A stretch of 64,000 bases of DNA from NCBI GenBank assembly GCA_007449985.2, contig VIIQ02000211.1, positions 1 through 64,000 on the forward strand, read 5' to 3'. The first letter of the stretch is position 1, and every line of letters starts with the position of its first letter. Shown here piece after piece: positions 1-13,300 of the stretch. The notes beneath the pieces were generated by a model. It did not search any database. It was not told where the DNA came from and saw only the letters and a list, made by a program, of their open reading frames with translations. Source of the stretch: Desmodesmus armatus. Taxonomy: Eukaryota; Chlorophyta; Chlorophyceae; Sphaeropleales; Scenedesmaceae. The translations under genes and the position numbers were made by a program.

Positions 1-90
1 GTGTGTGTGTGTGTGGGCGGGAGGGGGGGTGCCTGGCATGCTTAGTTGCGTAGGGTGGGGTGGGGTGGGGGGTTGGGGGGGGGGGGGGGG
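1..90. repeat. GT microsatellite and G-run
   Basis: The window opens inside a (GT)n microsatellite, followed by G-rich sequence that ends in an unbroken G run at about 75-90. It is simple sequence with no coding signal. The G run is also a likely site of assembly error. Confidence 0.85.
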
Positions 91-515
91 ATATTGACAG
101 CATATGGTGGGGGTGTTTGACCACACCCAACTAGTTGATAAGAAGCGACTGCTAGTGCTTGCGGTAGGGGAGGGGCTCTGGTACAGAGAGGGTGAGGGGA
201 ACGGCGACGAGGGGCATGCTAGTTTGGTACGATGGACTTCGGCAGCACAGCAAGTATGCATTGATGACCCCGACCCTCGCAGGTATCCACCTCAATCATT
301 GTCACCGGGACTAGGCTGGTTTCCTGGCTGCAATAACGACAGCAAAACATTTCATCTTCTGCTGTCCCCTTCGCCACCCCATTGCTGAGATCCCCATCTA
401 AACACACATTTGGTTGGCACCAGATCAGCCTGTGCCCCCTGTACACCTGCACCACCACAGATGCTACAGCACAAACAGCAGCGCATGACACGGACACTAC
501 ACAAGATGCCTTTCA

Positions 516-518
<3 letters not shown>

Positions 519-555
<37 letters not shown>

Positions 556-566
556 CAGCAGCAGCG
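519..566. repeat. CAG trinucleotide repeat
   Basis: An almost pure (AGC)n run of about 15 units with one AGT interruption. It reads as poly-Ser, poly-Gln or poly-Ala on the plus strand and poly-Leu, poly-Cys or poly-Ala on the other. There is no supporting gene around it. Confidence 0.85.
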
Positions 567-1719
567 CTACCAGTGATGGGCCACAGGGGATCTGGTCCAA
601 GGCATCCTCAATTCAATCATTTCAAGCGCAGCAACAGCAACAGCAGCTGCAACCAGCTCAGCCTGACAACGAACAACAGCCTGGCACACATTAATGTTGC
701 CGATGGCAGCAGCAGCGGCAGTAGTATAGTCAGCTAGCCTGCATTCCAGGAGTGGGTGACTGGCTTTGTATGGTGGCAGTCAGGTTGTTGCTGTGGTGCT
801 GCAGCAGGGCATAGCCTATGCTGTAGGCTACAGTTGCGCACAGCTTTTCCTGTCCAATCAATGCATTGTTTGGTTGAGCTGACCAGCAGATGGGAGCCAT
901 TGGCTTATGATGGCTTATGATGAGTGTGGTTCAAGTTGACTTGCAGTTGCTGCGCACCGCACACTGCTGCTCCCTGCAATCCACATATACGCATACGCCA
1001 CAAGCCTGCAAAAGACAAGGTTGCATGAGCCACAAAGCATGCACTCCTGTGCACATGTTGTCAACACATATGGCTGGTGGCAGGGGAGCGATCGCCGCAC
1101 AATGGAAGAGAAAGTTGCTGAAGAGGGAGTGCTTATGGGTTGCATTGAGTGCTGCATCCTGTCATACATGAGGACTGAAGTGATTGTTGGCACATATTCA
1201 GCACGTGCTTGTCCACTACAGATGTGCTGGCCATCCAGCTTGCAGTCCGCAATATCGGTCAAATGTGGTGGCCCTTCGCCTTAGTACATGGGAAGAGCCA
1301 CTGCCAGGCGGTAGTGGACATAAGACATGGAATGTGAGTGATGGGTCGGGTGTATCGTTCGTGGTGCGAGATGGCAAGTGCACGGCTGCAGCAGGTTGCA
1401 TTAGGGTGAGCAGTAGTGGATGCACGGTGGTGTTGTCAGGGCTCAACCTGCTCTGTAGCTGTCTTGCAGACGTATTTTACAGTATAGCGCGTATTTGCAA
1501 CGTTCTGTCTACTGCACAAAGTACCGAACAGCTGACAGGCTGTCGACCATTTTGACTTTGTGCATGAGACCAGATGGGATCGTGGTAACGTGCTTTTGGT
1601 GGCCGTTCAAGCAAGCATACTGATGCGGAAGCGGCAAGTCGGTGTGGGGCAATTTGTTGACTGCAGATATTCCTAGTGCTTTTCGAGCAGTCAAGTGTGT
1701 AATAGTGTGGAATGAGTCT

Positions 1720-2200
1720 TGTTTGTTGTTGAGTTGAACGTGAGCGGCGCTGGTACAGACGGGTGCACTGTCGCACTCATCATCACCGTGCTGCAGCACT
1801 CGGGTCCCCAGCACGCAGGGAACGCCGGGCAGCAGGCTGCCAAAAGGTATTATACACCTACCCAAGACGTTTGGGACCCTCGGGACGCCCTCAGGACGCC
1901 GTGCACCAGATTTACTGGGGTTGGGTGTGCAAACCCCAGGAGTTATCATATGGACACTTATATGGTTATGGTTGTCGCTGTTGTTGCGGTTGCTGGCGGG
2001 GTCGTTGGAGTTGCTGAAGGTACGGACCGCCAGCCATTGCTTAAACAGAGGTGCGACAAGGTTTCGAGTTCCCTTGAACCCGGCCGTTGACAACTGTAGC
2101 CAGTGTGTAGGGTGTTTTCGCGTTTCCTGAAACCTCACTGTTACAATTTCAGGAAAATAAAATTGAAATTTCATGAACATGTCACGCCCCAAAACCACCT
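1720..2200 (-). mobile_element. Possible LTR-type retroelement remnant (weak)
   Basis: This segment has a more even base composition than its flanks and stays open on both strands (minus 1509-2198, plus 1719-2090) without a recognised domain. Near 2,179 it contains TGTCACGCCCC, which resembles the 5' end of many plant and algal Gypsy-type LTRs. No partner LTR, primer-binding site or reverse transcriptase is visible in the window, so this may be a solo remnant or unrelated sequence. Confidence 0.2.
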
Positions 2201-5200
2201 TGGTCTCTGTGAAAAGTGAACAGGCCTAGGGTGGTCTGCCAGTGCTGGGGCAGTGCTGCAGCAGCTGGTGCACCCTCAGACGGGCCTGGCACTACTTTTG
2301 ACACTTTGCAATACTATAGAAGCCTCACCACCAAAACAGCCTGCTCCCAGCCCTTGATAGAGCCGGCTGGGGCCCCACCAGAAAAGTGATTTGCAGCTGC
2401 TGCCGTCTAGCGTTTCACCGTTTCACTTGCACAGTGAAGATTTCTTGAAAATTCAGATTTCACTGTAATCCCAAGTACTCTTACCACTGTAAGACCCAAA
2501 AAAAACCATGAAAATATACACCCTGGCATAGGCCACAACCCATTCCAACCCCTGATTTCATCAACGCATGGAGCAGTAAAGGCGGTTGAATGGCCAGCCC
2601 TCTGCGAGTCGCGCCTGTCCAGTATGCTGCAATAGATCCACATAGGTCCACTCTGGATCACCATAAACATGTGTCAGCAGGTTGACTGTGCCATGAAACA
2701 TGTGCCAGCAGGTTCACTGCGCCTCTGTATCATACACTGTTACATACCACTCCACGGTAACAGAACACAGGACACCATCAGGTTATCCCCGGCAACTCGC
2801 TGCAGGACAGACACGTTCATCGGTTGCGTGTCACACATAGCCACACCAAGCCTGGGCTGGGTGAAGCCCTCAGCACCAACAGCACAGTCCTTAGCAGCAG
2901 GTGGTCCACCACATTCCCAGAACACATGAAATGAAAGCCAATGGCCTACACCAACCCGGGCTAAATGCTGCAGCCTCTCCAGGCGCTGCCGCACTGTGCG
3001 CTGGAGAGGCACAGCAGCTGCATCATGGTTGGTCAGCTTGTACAGCATGCCTCCCCTTCAGCCATCCAACTCAAGATGTCCTGAAGAGCATGCCATGTGG
3101 CTGACGCTGCCAAGCATGCAGGCCAATATCCCCCACTCCTTGCAGCTGACAGGCAGGCCCCGCCGTGCCACAAAAAATGACGGGCCACAACATCATGTGC
3201 GAGAGACAAGAGGGTCTGCTTTTGGTTAAAAATGCTCTTCTGCGCGCAACACATCAGCCAGCTGTAGCAGCCTGCGGGCCGTGAGCTCGGCAGCAAGGAT
3301 GACTGCACCACATTACCGCAAGAGCCGTGTGTTGTGCAAGTCAATGCAGCACACCTGCAGTACCTGCCAGGGGCAGTGCATGCACACACACTGCATAGCA
3401 AGTACATCATGCAGCTTGCGCGCACAGGTTCAGGCACCGTGACTTGTACAACCTCGCTTGCCCTTCACGGCACAGCCAGCGCCGGCAACCTGGGAAGGTA
3501 GCACCCATCGACTGCACAACCCGCCAGTGGCTCATCAAAGTGGCCACACTGCATGCAATTCTGTCGAGCAAAAAGCAGGGGAACAAACAGCCCTGCTGCA
3601 CACAATGACAACACATGTAACAGTCGCAAAGCTCTCCTGCCAGTCTCTGACTACAGCATGAGGCTTGCTTGCAGGTCAGCCAGCCCATACCATAAGCATA
3701 CAGGACAAGCCATGGTGCATGTGTACGGATGGTGTACCAGCCCTGCACACAGGGTAGCAGGACACACGTCAACCGCCAAGTACGCAACATGTACTCCACA
3801 CCTGTGGACCAACAAGTCTATCAAAGCATTCGTGCTTTCATGCGCAGACAGCTATTCTACCCGTCACAGCTGCTGCTGCATTGATAGGCTGGTGCAGCAG
3901 CGCACAAGTCTGTGGTGTGCTAGCACTGCTGCTGCCAACTCAGCTTGCTGCGCCTATTGCACACTGTCTGCTGAGCTCCTGTGCACAATTGCTGATACAT
4001 CCCCAACTGCTGCTACACAAAGTTCTGGTGGCCACCGGAAGCTCGAAACCTCCTGGGCCAGGAGGAGCAGCTGATGGTGCTTCCGCCGGGCAACAGACCA
4101 GTCAGCACCACAGCAACACAAAGGGACATAGAGGACATGGAGAATGTGGCCAGGCGCACAGCGGACACATAGAACGGTGGTGGCTGTCAGCACCACAATC
4201 GCCCACCAAAGCTGCCTGCAGCGACGGCGCCACCTCACCAAATCAGCTGATGTGCTCCGCCTTCAAGACTCCTGCAGCGCGCACAACCACACAGCATGTT
4301 GCTGAATTAGCGGACCCCACTTCAGTGTCAATGTGTCACACACCGCACATGCCAGCAGGGCCACCATGCAACGCACACACTGTGCATGCGTAAAGAAGCA
4401 TCTGGCACCATATGCAATGAACTGGACAGTCAAGAATCAAGAGCAAGCGACAGGGCAGCACGATCCTGAGCACCAGTCAAGTCAAGCCCGACAGCTGACT
4501 GATTTCCGGCCAACTGGAGCATAGATACAGCGCCACCCGGCTCCCTTGGCCTCCAAGGCAACACATCTACTATCAGACAATGCAGCACAGCTGCTTGATC
4601 ACTTGCAGCCGCACTGTGCGCTCACCTCGCTTGACATGGCCGCGGGTGCAGTGTCAGGGCCAGCTAGGACGTGGGGGATGTTGGGTGCAGCACGGATGGA
4701 TGGTTGTGGACTCAGGTTGCGGCAAAGAGACACCACCTGCACAGCAGCACAGTGCGATACAGGTATGCATCCTGGGAAAGGGCGTGGCTGCATATGCAAA
4801 GCTTGCAGGCGTGACTTGTGCTTGCAGGAAGCAGTTCAACTCCTTGCAGAAAGCCGTTGAGTCATAAGGGCGCATTCACACAGGGTGCACACGCTCAAAC
4901 GCTCGTGTCTGCTGCATGTCTGCGCTTTCTACTGACTACCTGCAAACATGAGTGCCCCACTCACCACATGATAGCCATGGCACAGTAAATGTCTGAAGGT
5001 CGCCACCATCAGCTTGCTTTATGTCGTGCCTGGTTGTGCGTCCAGCATTGAAACAGGGCATGCGCTGCCCAACCCACCCCACTAAAAACATCCGTGCTTG
5101 CTCACGACCTGCAGCAGCGACAAGTTTGCAGTGAAGCTTCGCGTTCACCGTCACCAGTCCATCAGCTTTACCAGACTGACGGCAAGTTGAGCACAACCAC

Positions 5201-7084
5201 CAGACACACGATTTTGTGTACCAGCAAAATGTGCGACAAGCCAGCCCACGTGAAGAGCCGAATAGCAGACAGGCAGTGTGGCCTGAAGACTGATAGCATA
5301 ATTAATCAATCAACTGTTGACTGGCTTTGTGGCTTGCTAGCAGGATGCCTCCGGAACCAAGTGGCGGCACACAGGTGGCTGCAGTCCCACCCAGCCTGTA
5401 GAGTACTGCGCTAGGAGGCACCCTATAGAATCAAAAGCAGAGCCAATGAAACCCAAATGTTGTCCAAGCAAAAAGCACACGGAACCTACAGGGTCGAAGA
5501 ACCCCACCTGATGCATGTGCGCCCGCCAATTCCAAGGACGGCCCACTTGAGCAGCTGGTGCCCTACAGACACTTTGCACCAGCCAATGCAGCAGCCATCA
5601 AGCCTGCCACCATGCCGCCCAGCATGTGCTGCTGCAGCGCCCTGCAGTGACAACAATTACTCTGAGTGATGGCAATGCGCAATTTTTCCGTGTTGAAACA
5701 AATGATCTGACGAACCTGATGGGCCCAAAGCAGCATCGTATGTGGGCACCATCTTGGTGAGCAGCTAGGGCTCCCAGTCGAAGTTCGGTGTGTGTCGCGT
5801 CCAGGGGTGCAAGAAGCTGCGGTAGCTGACAGTCTCACACTCACTCATGTGCCCTGCTGCATGCCAGCAGAGTCAGGGAACCTTGCCAGGCTTGCCCTGC
5901 AGCTGCTGCTGGGACACCAGGCACCAGCAAGACCAGCAACTGCGTTTGCTGGGTGCTGCATGCTGTGCTGCACTGTGCAGCTGGCTGCTGAGGTGGTGCT
6001 GCTTGTGGGGTTGCCTGCTGTAGTACAAGCATAGTTTTCCATAACAGAGCAGAATGTAAGATTGCGGGGTAGTGTGGCCATGGTACATGCAATTCTTTGT
6101 ATGGAGCGTAACTTCATATATCAGGAATCAAGAGCAACCATACTGCATGCGGGGGCAGCATCCAGGCTGGACTTGATTTGGGTTGGGGCCCACAGCAGCA
6201 CGGTCACAAGCAGTAGCACCCGCTGTCATCATGGTCCTCAGCATAACCCACCTGGTGGGTGATGGTCTAATTTTGTTTCAAACACGCACCCGCGAAGGTG
6301 GAGGCACCCAAGCCAGAGCATATGAACCACACCACAGCTGATCCCGATCACTGCTGCTGCTGTCACTGCACTGCTTACCTGTCGTGCAGCTGACGGCTTT
6401 GCAACAGTGCAGTGACTGCCACATGATGTTCCGACCGGCTGAGGACATGCGCTGCAGCTTTTTCGCACGACTGGGCATGTTCAGGGTGTGGGCCACTGAA
6501 CCCTAGGCGGTCAGGAAGGATAAATATTTTTTGGTTGGCATGTATTGGTCAGTGCCTGGGCTGTTCATGTCGCATAATTCTTGAAGCCATATCGCTGAAA
6601 TACATTGCACCAAGCCACCAGGCGTACTGCAGCAAGGGCAGCATAATGGGACATGCACCTGCGTGGAACGACAGCTGGAACAACACAAAGTCTGCATCAA
6701 TACGGAACAGGTGAGTTCCATAGCTTTGTGGCTGCACTTGTGTTGCGTGTCTGAGCTCAGCTCAGCTGCAGTGAATGGTTCGTTGTTGATACGCTCGGGG
6801 TTGGGCGCAGTGGGGACAGGAGGACTCTAGTATGCTCCAAGAAACCAGTCTATTGCTGTATTGCTTGCAGGCGATGCCGACCTGCGAACCTCCCACTGGA
6901 CTCAACAACCAGCAGCAGCAGACGAGCTCCCAGGCGTCCATCCAGACATCGGCAATGCTTTTGAAACACCAAGACAAACAGAATGGGTAATAGCATGCTT
7001 TCGCAGCTGTGGGCATCGGCGCAAGGCGAGTTCTGAGCTGAAGTGTGAGTTGCTGCTGAGTGGGTAGTGGATGAGCAAATGGGT

Positions 7085-8265
7085 GGGGGCTCCTGCTCCA
7101 GGGGCTTCCATCATACATGCAGCTGTGTGCGGCCCCTGCTTCAGGGGCTGCGATTGTCATTGCTGGGCCCCTGCTTCAGGGGCCTCAGCTGCCATTGCAA
7201 TGCCCCTGCTTCAGGCGCTGTTATTGCAAGTGCAAGGGGTCCCTGCTCCAGGGGCTGCTGTTGTGCTTTCGACAGGGCCCCTGCTTCAAGGGCTGCTGTT
7301 GTGCTTTCGACAGGGCCCCTGCTTCAGGGGCTGCTGTTTGCTTTCGACAGGGCCCCTGCTTCAGGGGCTGCCGTGTGGTTTTGACAGGGCCCCTGCTTCA
7401 GGGGCTGCCGTGTGGTTTTGACAGGGCCGCTGCTTCAGGGGCTGCTGTTTGCATTTGCCAGGGCCCCTGCTTCAGGGGCTTCTGTTTGGTTTCGAGGGGG
7501 TCCCTGCTTCAGGGGCTTCTGTTTGGTTTCGAGGGGGTCCCTGCTTCAGGGGCTTCTGGTTGGTTTCGAGGGGGTCCCTGCTTCAGGGGCTTTTGGTTGG
7601 TTTCGAGGGGGTCCCTGCTTCAGGGGCTTCTGTTTGGTTTCGAGGGGGTCCCTGCTTCAGGGGCTTTTGGTTGGTTTCGAGGGGGTCCCTGCTTCAGGGG
7701 CTTTTGGTTGGTTTCGAGGGGGTCCCTGCTTCAGGGGCTTCTGTTTGGTTTCGAGGGGGTCCCTGCTTCAGGGGCTTCTGTTTGGTTTCGAGGGGGTCCC
7801 TGCTTCAGGGGCTTCTGGTTGGTTTCGAGGGGGTCCCTGCTTCAGGGGCTTCTGTTTGGTTTCAAGGGGGGTCCCTGCTTCAGGGGCTTCTGTTTGGTTT
7901 CAAGGGGGTCCCTGCTTCAGGGGCTTCTGTTTGGTTTCAAGGGGGTCCCTGCTTCAGGGGCTTCTGTTTGGTTTCAAGGGGGTCCCTGCTTCAGGGGCTT
8001 CTGGTTGGTTTCAAGGGGGTCCCTGCTTCATGGGCTTCTGTTTGGTTTCGAGGGGGTCCTTGCTTCAGGGGCTTCTGTTTGGTTTCGAGGGGGTCCCTGC
8101 TTCAGGGGCTTCTGTTTGGTTTCAAGGGGGTCCCTGCTTCAGGGGCTTCTGTTTGATTTTGCCAGGGCCCTTGCTTCAGGGGCTTCTGTTTGGTTGCGAC
8201 AGGGCCCCTGCTTCAGGGGCTTCTGTCTGGTTTCGAGGGGGCCCCTGCTTCAGGGGCTTCTGGTT
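7085..8265. repeat. 37-bp hairpin minisatellite, about 32 units
   Basis: About 32 head-to-tail units run from 7,085 to 8,265. From about 7,265 on, the period is 37 bp (e.g. starts at 7501, 7538, 7575, 7612); a few units are 36, 38 or 39, and the first units are less regular. Each core reads GCCCCTGCTTCAGGGGC, a perfect 7-bp stem with a 3-base loop. In many units the first C is T, leaving a G-T wobble pair. Early units have a CGACAGG linker, and later ones TTTGGTTTCGAGGGG or TTTCAAGGGG. Because 37 is not a multiple of three and no plus-strand frame contains a stop, all three plus frames are open for hundreds of codons. I treat those ORFs as by-products, not genes. Confidence 0.95.
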
Positions 8266-8280
8266 GATGGGGGCTTCATA

Positions 8281-8395
8281 AGCACATGCATCTGGGGCTC
8301 CTTTGCTGGGAGCTTCAAACGCACACGCATCTGGGGCTCCGTTGCTGGGGGCAAACACGCATCTGGGGCTCCTTTGCTGGGGCTCCGCACACCTG
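8281..8395. repeat. Short tandem repeat adjoining the minisatellite
   Basis: Three copies of a GCATCTGGGGCTCC-containing unit start at 8288, 8327 and 8359 (spacing 39 and 32). The array directly follows the hairpin minisatellite and is a different family. No gene is supported. Confidence 0.85.
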
Positions 8396-10301
8396 TGAGG
8401 GCATCTTCCTCACACACAGAGCTGCAGCATTGGAGGGCGCATCGGAGGGAGTCTATCAGTGCAGCTGCAGCATGAAGACAGCAGCCCCTCCCTTCACGTT
8501 GGCATGCCACAGCCCAAGACCAAGAACAAGCCATGACCAAGCACTTTGGTGAAGTTACTGCCGCTGGAAGCAACGGGCAACTGTTGGGCCGTGCACATGG
8601 GTTCAGTCCCTGGGTCAGCCACCACTCCTCAAACGGTGTCTTTTGACGCCGTCATATCAATGGAAAGAGCATGTGTGATGTATCTGTCTTGTCTGGTCTC
8701 AAAACCAAAAGGGTTGCGTTGTGCTTTGAAATTTTGTCCCTGCACTCATGACTGTCTAGATGCTGCAGTTCACAGCTAACCGTGTTGAGTAAGGGCTGCT
8801 GGGCCAAAGATGCTGCTGCCAACATTCAACCCCCATGGCCCCCAGGCGGCCTGCCTGTCCCAGCTGCTTTTGCAAACACATATTACAGCATTGGGTTCCG
8901 CATGCGCCTTTAGGTGTCTGATTTCAAGTGAGACGGGGTTGCATGCATGTGATGATCCATGCGCAAGTTGCCTGATGCTGTTGCCATCACTGTTCTTATG
9001 TGCAGCCTGATCAGCCGCCAGCTTGGCAGACACGCTTACTGACATCCACTGCATCGCCATTGTTGACAGGTGCTTGACCAAAACACCCCTGTGAATGGAC
9101 ACATATGCCATGTGACACTTATTCAGGAACAGATTTGGATAATGTCGGCCAATAATAGGCTCTGGAGCAATCCACAGCCATCACAGGGGCTCCTAGGGCT
9201 CAAATTTGAGGGTGAAGGGGGAGGCTTCGCACCAAGGGTGACCCCCTTCACAAGTGAAGGGTGTGGGGTGTGAAGGGGGCTGACCCCTTCACACACCCCT
9301 TCACCACCCCCTTCAAGGCTGTGTCGCCACAGTGTGAAGGGTGGGGGCTTAGTGGTGAAGGGGGGTTGCCCGCCTAGTGCATTGGGCCAGCCGGCAAAGG
9401 AGGCTGCACCAACCAGTGTGATCTCAGCCTGTCTGAATGGCCACCCGGGCGCGGGAATCATCAGCTCGGAGCTGCAGGCTGCTGTAGCCTACATTTGGAT
9501 GGGCAATCTCAAGCAGCCAACCAGACACAAAAGCTTGGTACTGTGAGGTTGCAGCAGCAGATGCACACACGCGCAAAGCCTTTGTTGCAGTGCAGAATTC
9601 TCCATCATGTGGTGGGTTGGTTGCAGTTCCTGGCATCTGTGCTGCTGGGCACAATACACTACCTGCCACTTCCACACTGATCTTGTGTTAGGGTCGGGGT
9701 GGCTGTGCTGCAGATCAAGTACTCCTACAAGTACTCACCGAGCCCCTGCAGGCATGCTGAGCAAGTGCGTGAGTAAGCCCCTGGGGTGTGCCGTGTGTGC
9801 AGGCCATGCAGCTCAATGATGGAAACTGGCAAGGGCGACATGCAGGCTGAGGAATGTTTTTTTTGGGTGTTTGTGTTGTTGAATGGCTTTGCAGGGCCAA
9901 AGGGCAGTGGCGTGATGCAAGAAGCTGGCAGTACAGTACGATCAGATGCAGCACATATGTGCACAGCAGTGCGATCTGCCGAGTCACTTGCTGTTGCAGG
10001 AGTTGAGCAACCACGAAATGAAGGGGTGTCCCGGTGCCTGTTCCACTTGGATGTGTGGTGCACCTTCCACTGTGAACTGTGTTACCGTGTGACAGGTGGC
10101 CTCGATATGACCCATACTACTAATGCAAAAAATGAAGAAGCCCCAAACTAGTCCCCCCCCCCGCCAATTTTGGTGCTTGCTCAGCACGTTGATCACATCA
10201 AAGCCCCAGCACACACCTAGCAAGTAATTCAGGTACTTGCCAGCACTTCGATCATGATGATCATCCATCATGATGAACGTGATCAACCAGCCCATCATTG
10301 C
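8396..10301. other. Downstream flank of the amino-acid transporter; no gene seen
   Basis: No conserved exon was recognised. The segment contains the alternating GTGAAGGGG/CCCCTTCAC foldback described separately, and its end includes the 3' flank of the minus-strand transporter. No clear minus-strand TGTAA poly(A) motif was found in the first few hundred bases after the stop. Confidence 0.5.
9208..9372. repeat. Foldback of alternating GTGAAGGGG / CCCCTTCAC blocks
   Basis: About ten blocks of GTGAAGGGG or its reverse complement CCCCTTCAC occur in 165 bases in both orientations, allowing several alternative stems. This is typical of a MITE-like or nested foldback element. No ORF of note lies inside. 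Confidence 0.75.
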
Positions 10302-13300
10302 TCAGTACTTGCTCACAATGCCTTGAATCGCATTGTACGTGCCCACCACCCCCACCACAGTACCAACAACAGCCAAGCCAACTGCAAAGGCAGCATCTAG
10401 CCGTGACAGCTGGTGCCGGCAAATGCGCAGTGCAAACAGGCAGGGCAGCACCACAGCCACAGAGGAGGCCATGAAGGAACCAATCAGGGACATAACAGAT
10501 GCGAAGAAAGGCACCGCGATTGCTGTCAGCACCACAACGCCCAGCAGGGCTGTTCGTAGCGACATGGACGCAACCGTGAACTTCCAGCTGTTGTGCTTCA
10601 CCTCCAACAGCTCCTGCAGAGCACATTCAGCAGCACACAAAAGCATGTAATGTAACACACGACTGATGAGTCACAGCCTCAGTGACAGTGTGCGGCAGAC
10701 TGATCCAGAACCAGTTGAAGACACCGCGCACACGGCACGCACATGCTGATTGCAAGCCCAGTTCGAGCTCGGTACCTTGCAGGCGCCCAGCACCATAGGT
10801 AGGCTGGAGTAAATAAAACGTGTTGTAGAGCAGGGCAGCAGTGCATCTCATGTACTGAACATGCAGCTTTGACCCGCACTCCAGCACGCGTCCACTGGCG
10901 GCGCAAATGCCCACCCAGCCAGGCTCGATATGTGTAGGGGGTGGTGTCCCCAGCTGCTGTTCCTGCCCGCTTATAAGCCTAATTAGGCTGTGCTGCTCAC
11001 CTCGACTGCCATAGCCACAGGCGCCAGCGTCAGGGCCAGCTTTGAGATAGGGTTGATGATGACAAGCCACATGGAGATGATGGTGGGGGGTGCATTTGGG
11101 GATGCGACCTGCACACAGCGGCGGCAGGGGGCAGGTGGTCAGTAACAGGAAGGTGGAGGTGGGACGAGGCGCCACATGCGATGGCGTCACAGAATGCTGG
11201 CACCAGGCAGTGCTGATTGGAGGCTCGTGAGGGTGCATGACTACAGAGTATGTGTACGCTGCAAGCGCTGCAACTTCGTGTGTGTGATGTGCTGCATCTG
11301 CAGCAGCATCACCGTTGTCTGCGGGGGCAGGAGCAAAGAGAGTCCAATCCCAATGCCAGCAAAGAGCCTGAAACGAGTGGTGCTGCTGCCGCGCACCTGC
11401 ATATCGAGCGTGATGTTCTCGCTGACATCAGATCCAAACATCAAACCACTGCGTGCATACCAGTGGCAGCAGGGCAGCCACATGACGGCGGGTCAGTGGG
11501 CGGGTTGACGCAAGCTCATGGCCTGTTTGCGTGCGCAGATTGTGGTGCTTGCCACAGTCAACCGGTTGTTAGCAGCTTGCACTGACACATGAGTACATAT
11601 GTGCGCCGTGCCTGAAGTTGAGTTTGTGGCAATGACGCGTATCACTGACCTGCAGATAGGAAGTATGGTACAGGCAGCTACAATTACAACCAAGAGCAGA
11701 GGCCAATGGCGGCCAGTGTAGCGCGGTATGGTAGCTGGATGTGTGGTAACCTGTAGGTACACCTCATAGCTGTGAGGCGTGTAACACACTCACCCCATAA
11801 TCGCCATAGCACCGTAGATCGCAACCACCACAGCAAAGGCTGCAACCATGAGCTTGGGAAACTGCGACTTGTTGCGCATTGACGCATACAGGGATGGAAA
11901 TACAGCATGCCCTGCATCACAGTACACAGCAGCAATCCTTCCTCATGGGGTTTTAAAGGGCTGCCAGCAGGACACCGTCTGCTCGACCGGTCATGCAGGC
12001 CAAATGTTACCATCAAGCTGGCCAAGACGCGCAGCCCAGCATGCCACATGCAAGCATGTAACTGCTGCATGCTGGTGTCAGGTGCACCACATGCCATGCA
12101 TGACAGCAACTTTGGCCTTGAAGTGCAGTGCAACCTGGAAAGGCAGGTTATGTGCAACATGTGGTCATACAGCTCACTGACATGGCACATCAGTTCAGTA
12201 TGTACTGTGGTCATCATGTGTCCTCAAAAACGGGCAACATGTCTCACCTGAGAAGCAAAAGAGGAATAGACCCAGTGATACTGGCACGCCTGGCCAGGTC
12301 ACAAACGGCGGGTGCTGGTGGGTGAAGCCTGTCACCGTGGCTCCCTCCCACCCCACCAACGCCAGCAGAGCCACAGAGGCAAAGATGCCACCCACTGAGA
12401 GGAAGGACAGCAGGGACAAGTCCCGTAGCCACACGGTCGGCAGCACCAGCAGCGCTGCTAACAAGATGAGTGTCTGCGGTGCAGCGGGCGCACAAGGGGT
12501 GTTCAGTACAGGACATGGAGTCACTGTTGACTGGCCCGCCAGCCGACCAGGGCCAGCGCAGCAGCCCCAAACCAGGACAGCTGCAGTCCATATGCACCAG
12601 TATGTGGCTCAAGCAAAGAAGCTCCTATAAGGCTCTCACCGCGCCCCGCCTGACCAACTACTCAGCGTCAAACCCAGACATGCTGTGCACTGCTGCTGTG
12701 GCACCTGCTGTCCTTCTCAAACATGCGCACAGCCAGCACACTGCACTTTAGCCGCCGATTGCAGAGCCGCATCTCCGCAGCTGCAGCTGTTGCTCACAGC
12801 TTCAACGTAGCTGGGTCATACCCACCCCCATCACCCTCCACAATGCCTTCACCCACCTGCTTAGCTGTCAAGTGCCACGCTCCTATCGATAGCCTTGCAT
12901 TGGGAAACACCGCTGACAAGTTGTCGGCCTCCAGGATCATGAAATCCACACAGCAGGAGAAAAGCTCCATGTACAGCAGAATGCTTACAAACACACGACC
13001 CACACGCCCAAATGCTGCTTGACCAATGTCTGGATAGGTGCGTATGCTTCTGCTGGTGTTCATGCAAGCTGCCAGCAGGTGCGCTGTGTAGCAGGCTACA
13101 CCACCTGCACAGTCACAGGAGCAGGTAAAGGTCCAGTCAGCACAAGGTTGTCAGACAGTGCGTATGTATACATTGCGCATGGGACCAATGCCTGTGCCAT
13201 CCTGTAGAAAGAGCAGCAGCATTGCAGCCATGCAGTCTCAGCATGTCTAGCACCCACTGACGGGTGGAACAGCTGGTGAGTCTGGGTTGTCTGCCTGCCC

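Larger units (their letters stand above)
91..7066. other. Region without a recognisable gene
   Basis: I see no conserved protein domain or convincing exon chain here. The open frames lack motifs and are mostly shadows of simple repeats; the Ser-rich frame near 410-694, for example, is a translated CAG run. From about 2,600 to 5,700 the plus strand is rich in A and C. In the spliced genes of this window the same bias marks introns read on the minus strand, so an unrecognised minus-strand transcript is possible. That is inference. Confidence 0.5.

Noticed and set aside
1509..2198. 229-codon minus-strand ORF
   Set aside because: No recognisable domain, plausible only as part of a decayed repeat; overlapped by an equally open plus frame.
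7085..8265. CRISPR-like array
   Set aside because: Units are joined head to tail with near-identical linkers, there are no unique spacers or cas genes, and the genome is eukaryotic.
7117..8475. 452-codon ORF plus two overlapping long ORFs in the other forward frames
   Set aside because: All are translations of the 37-bp minisatellite; no frame has non-repeat coding sequence or conserved motifs.
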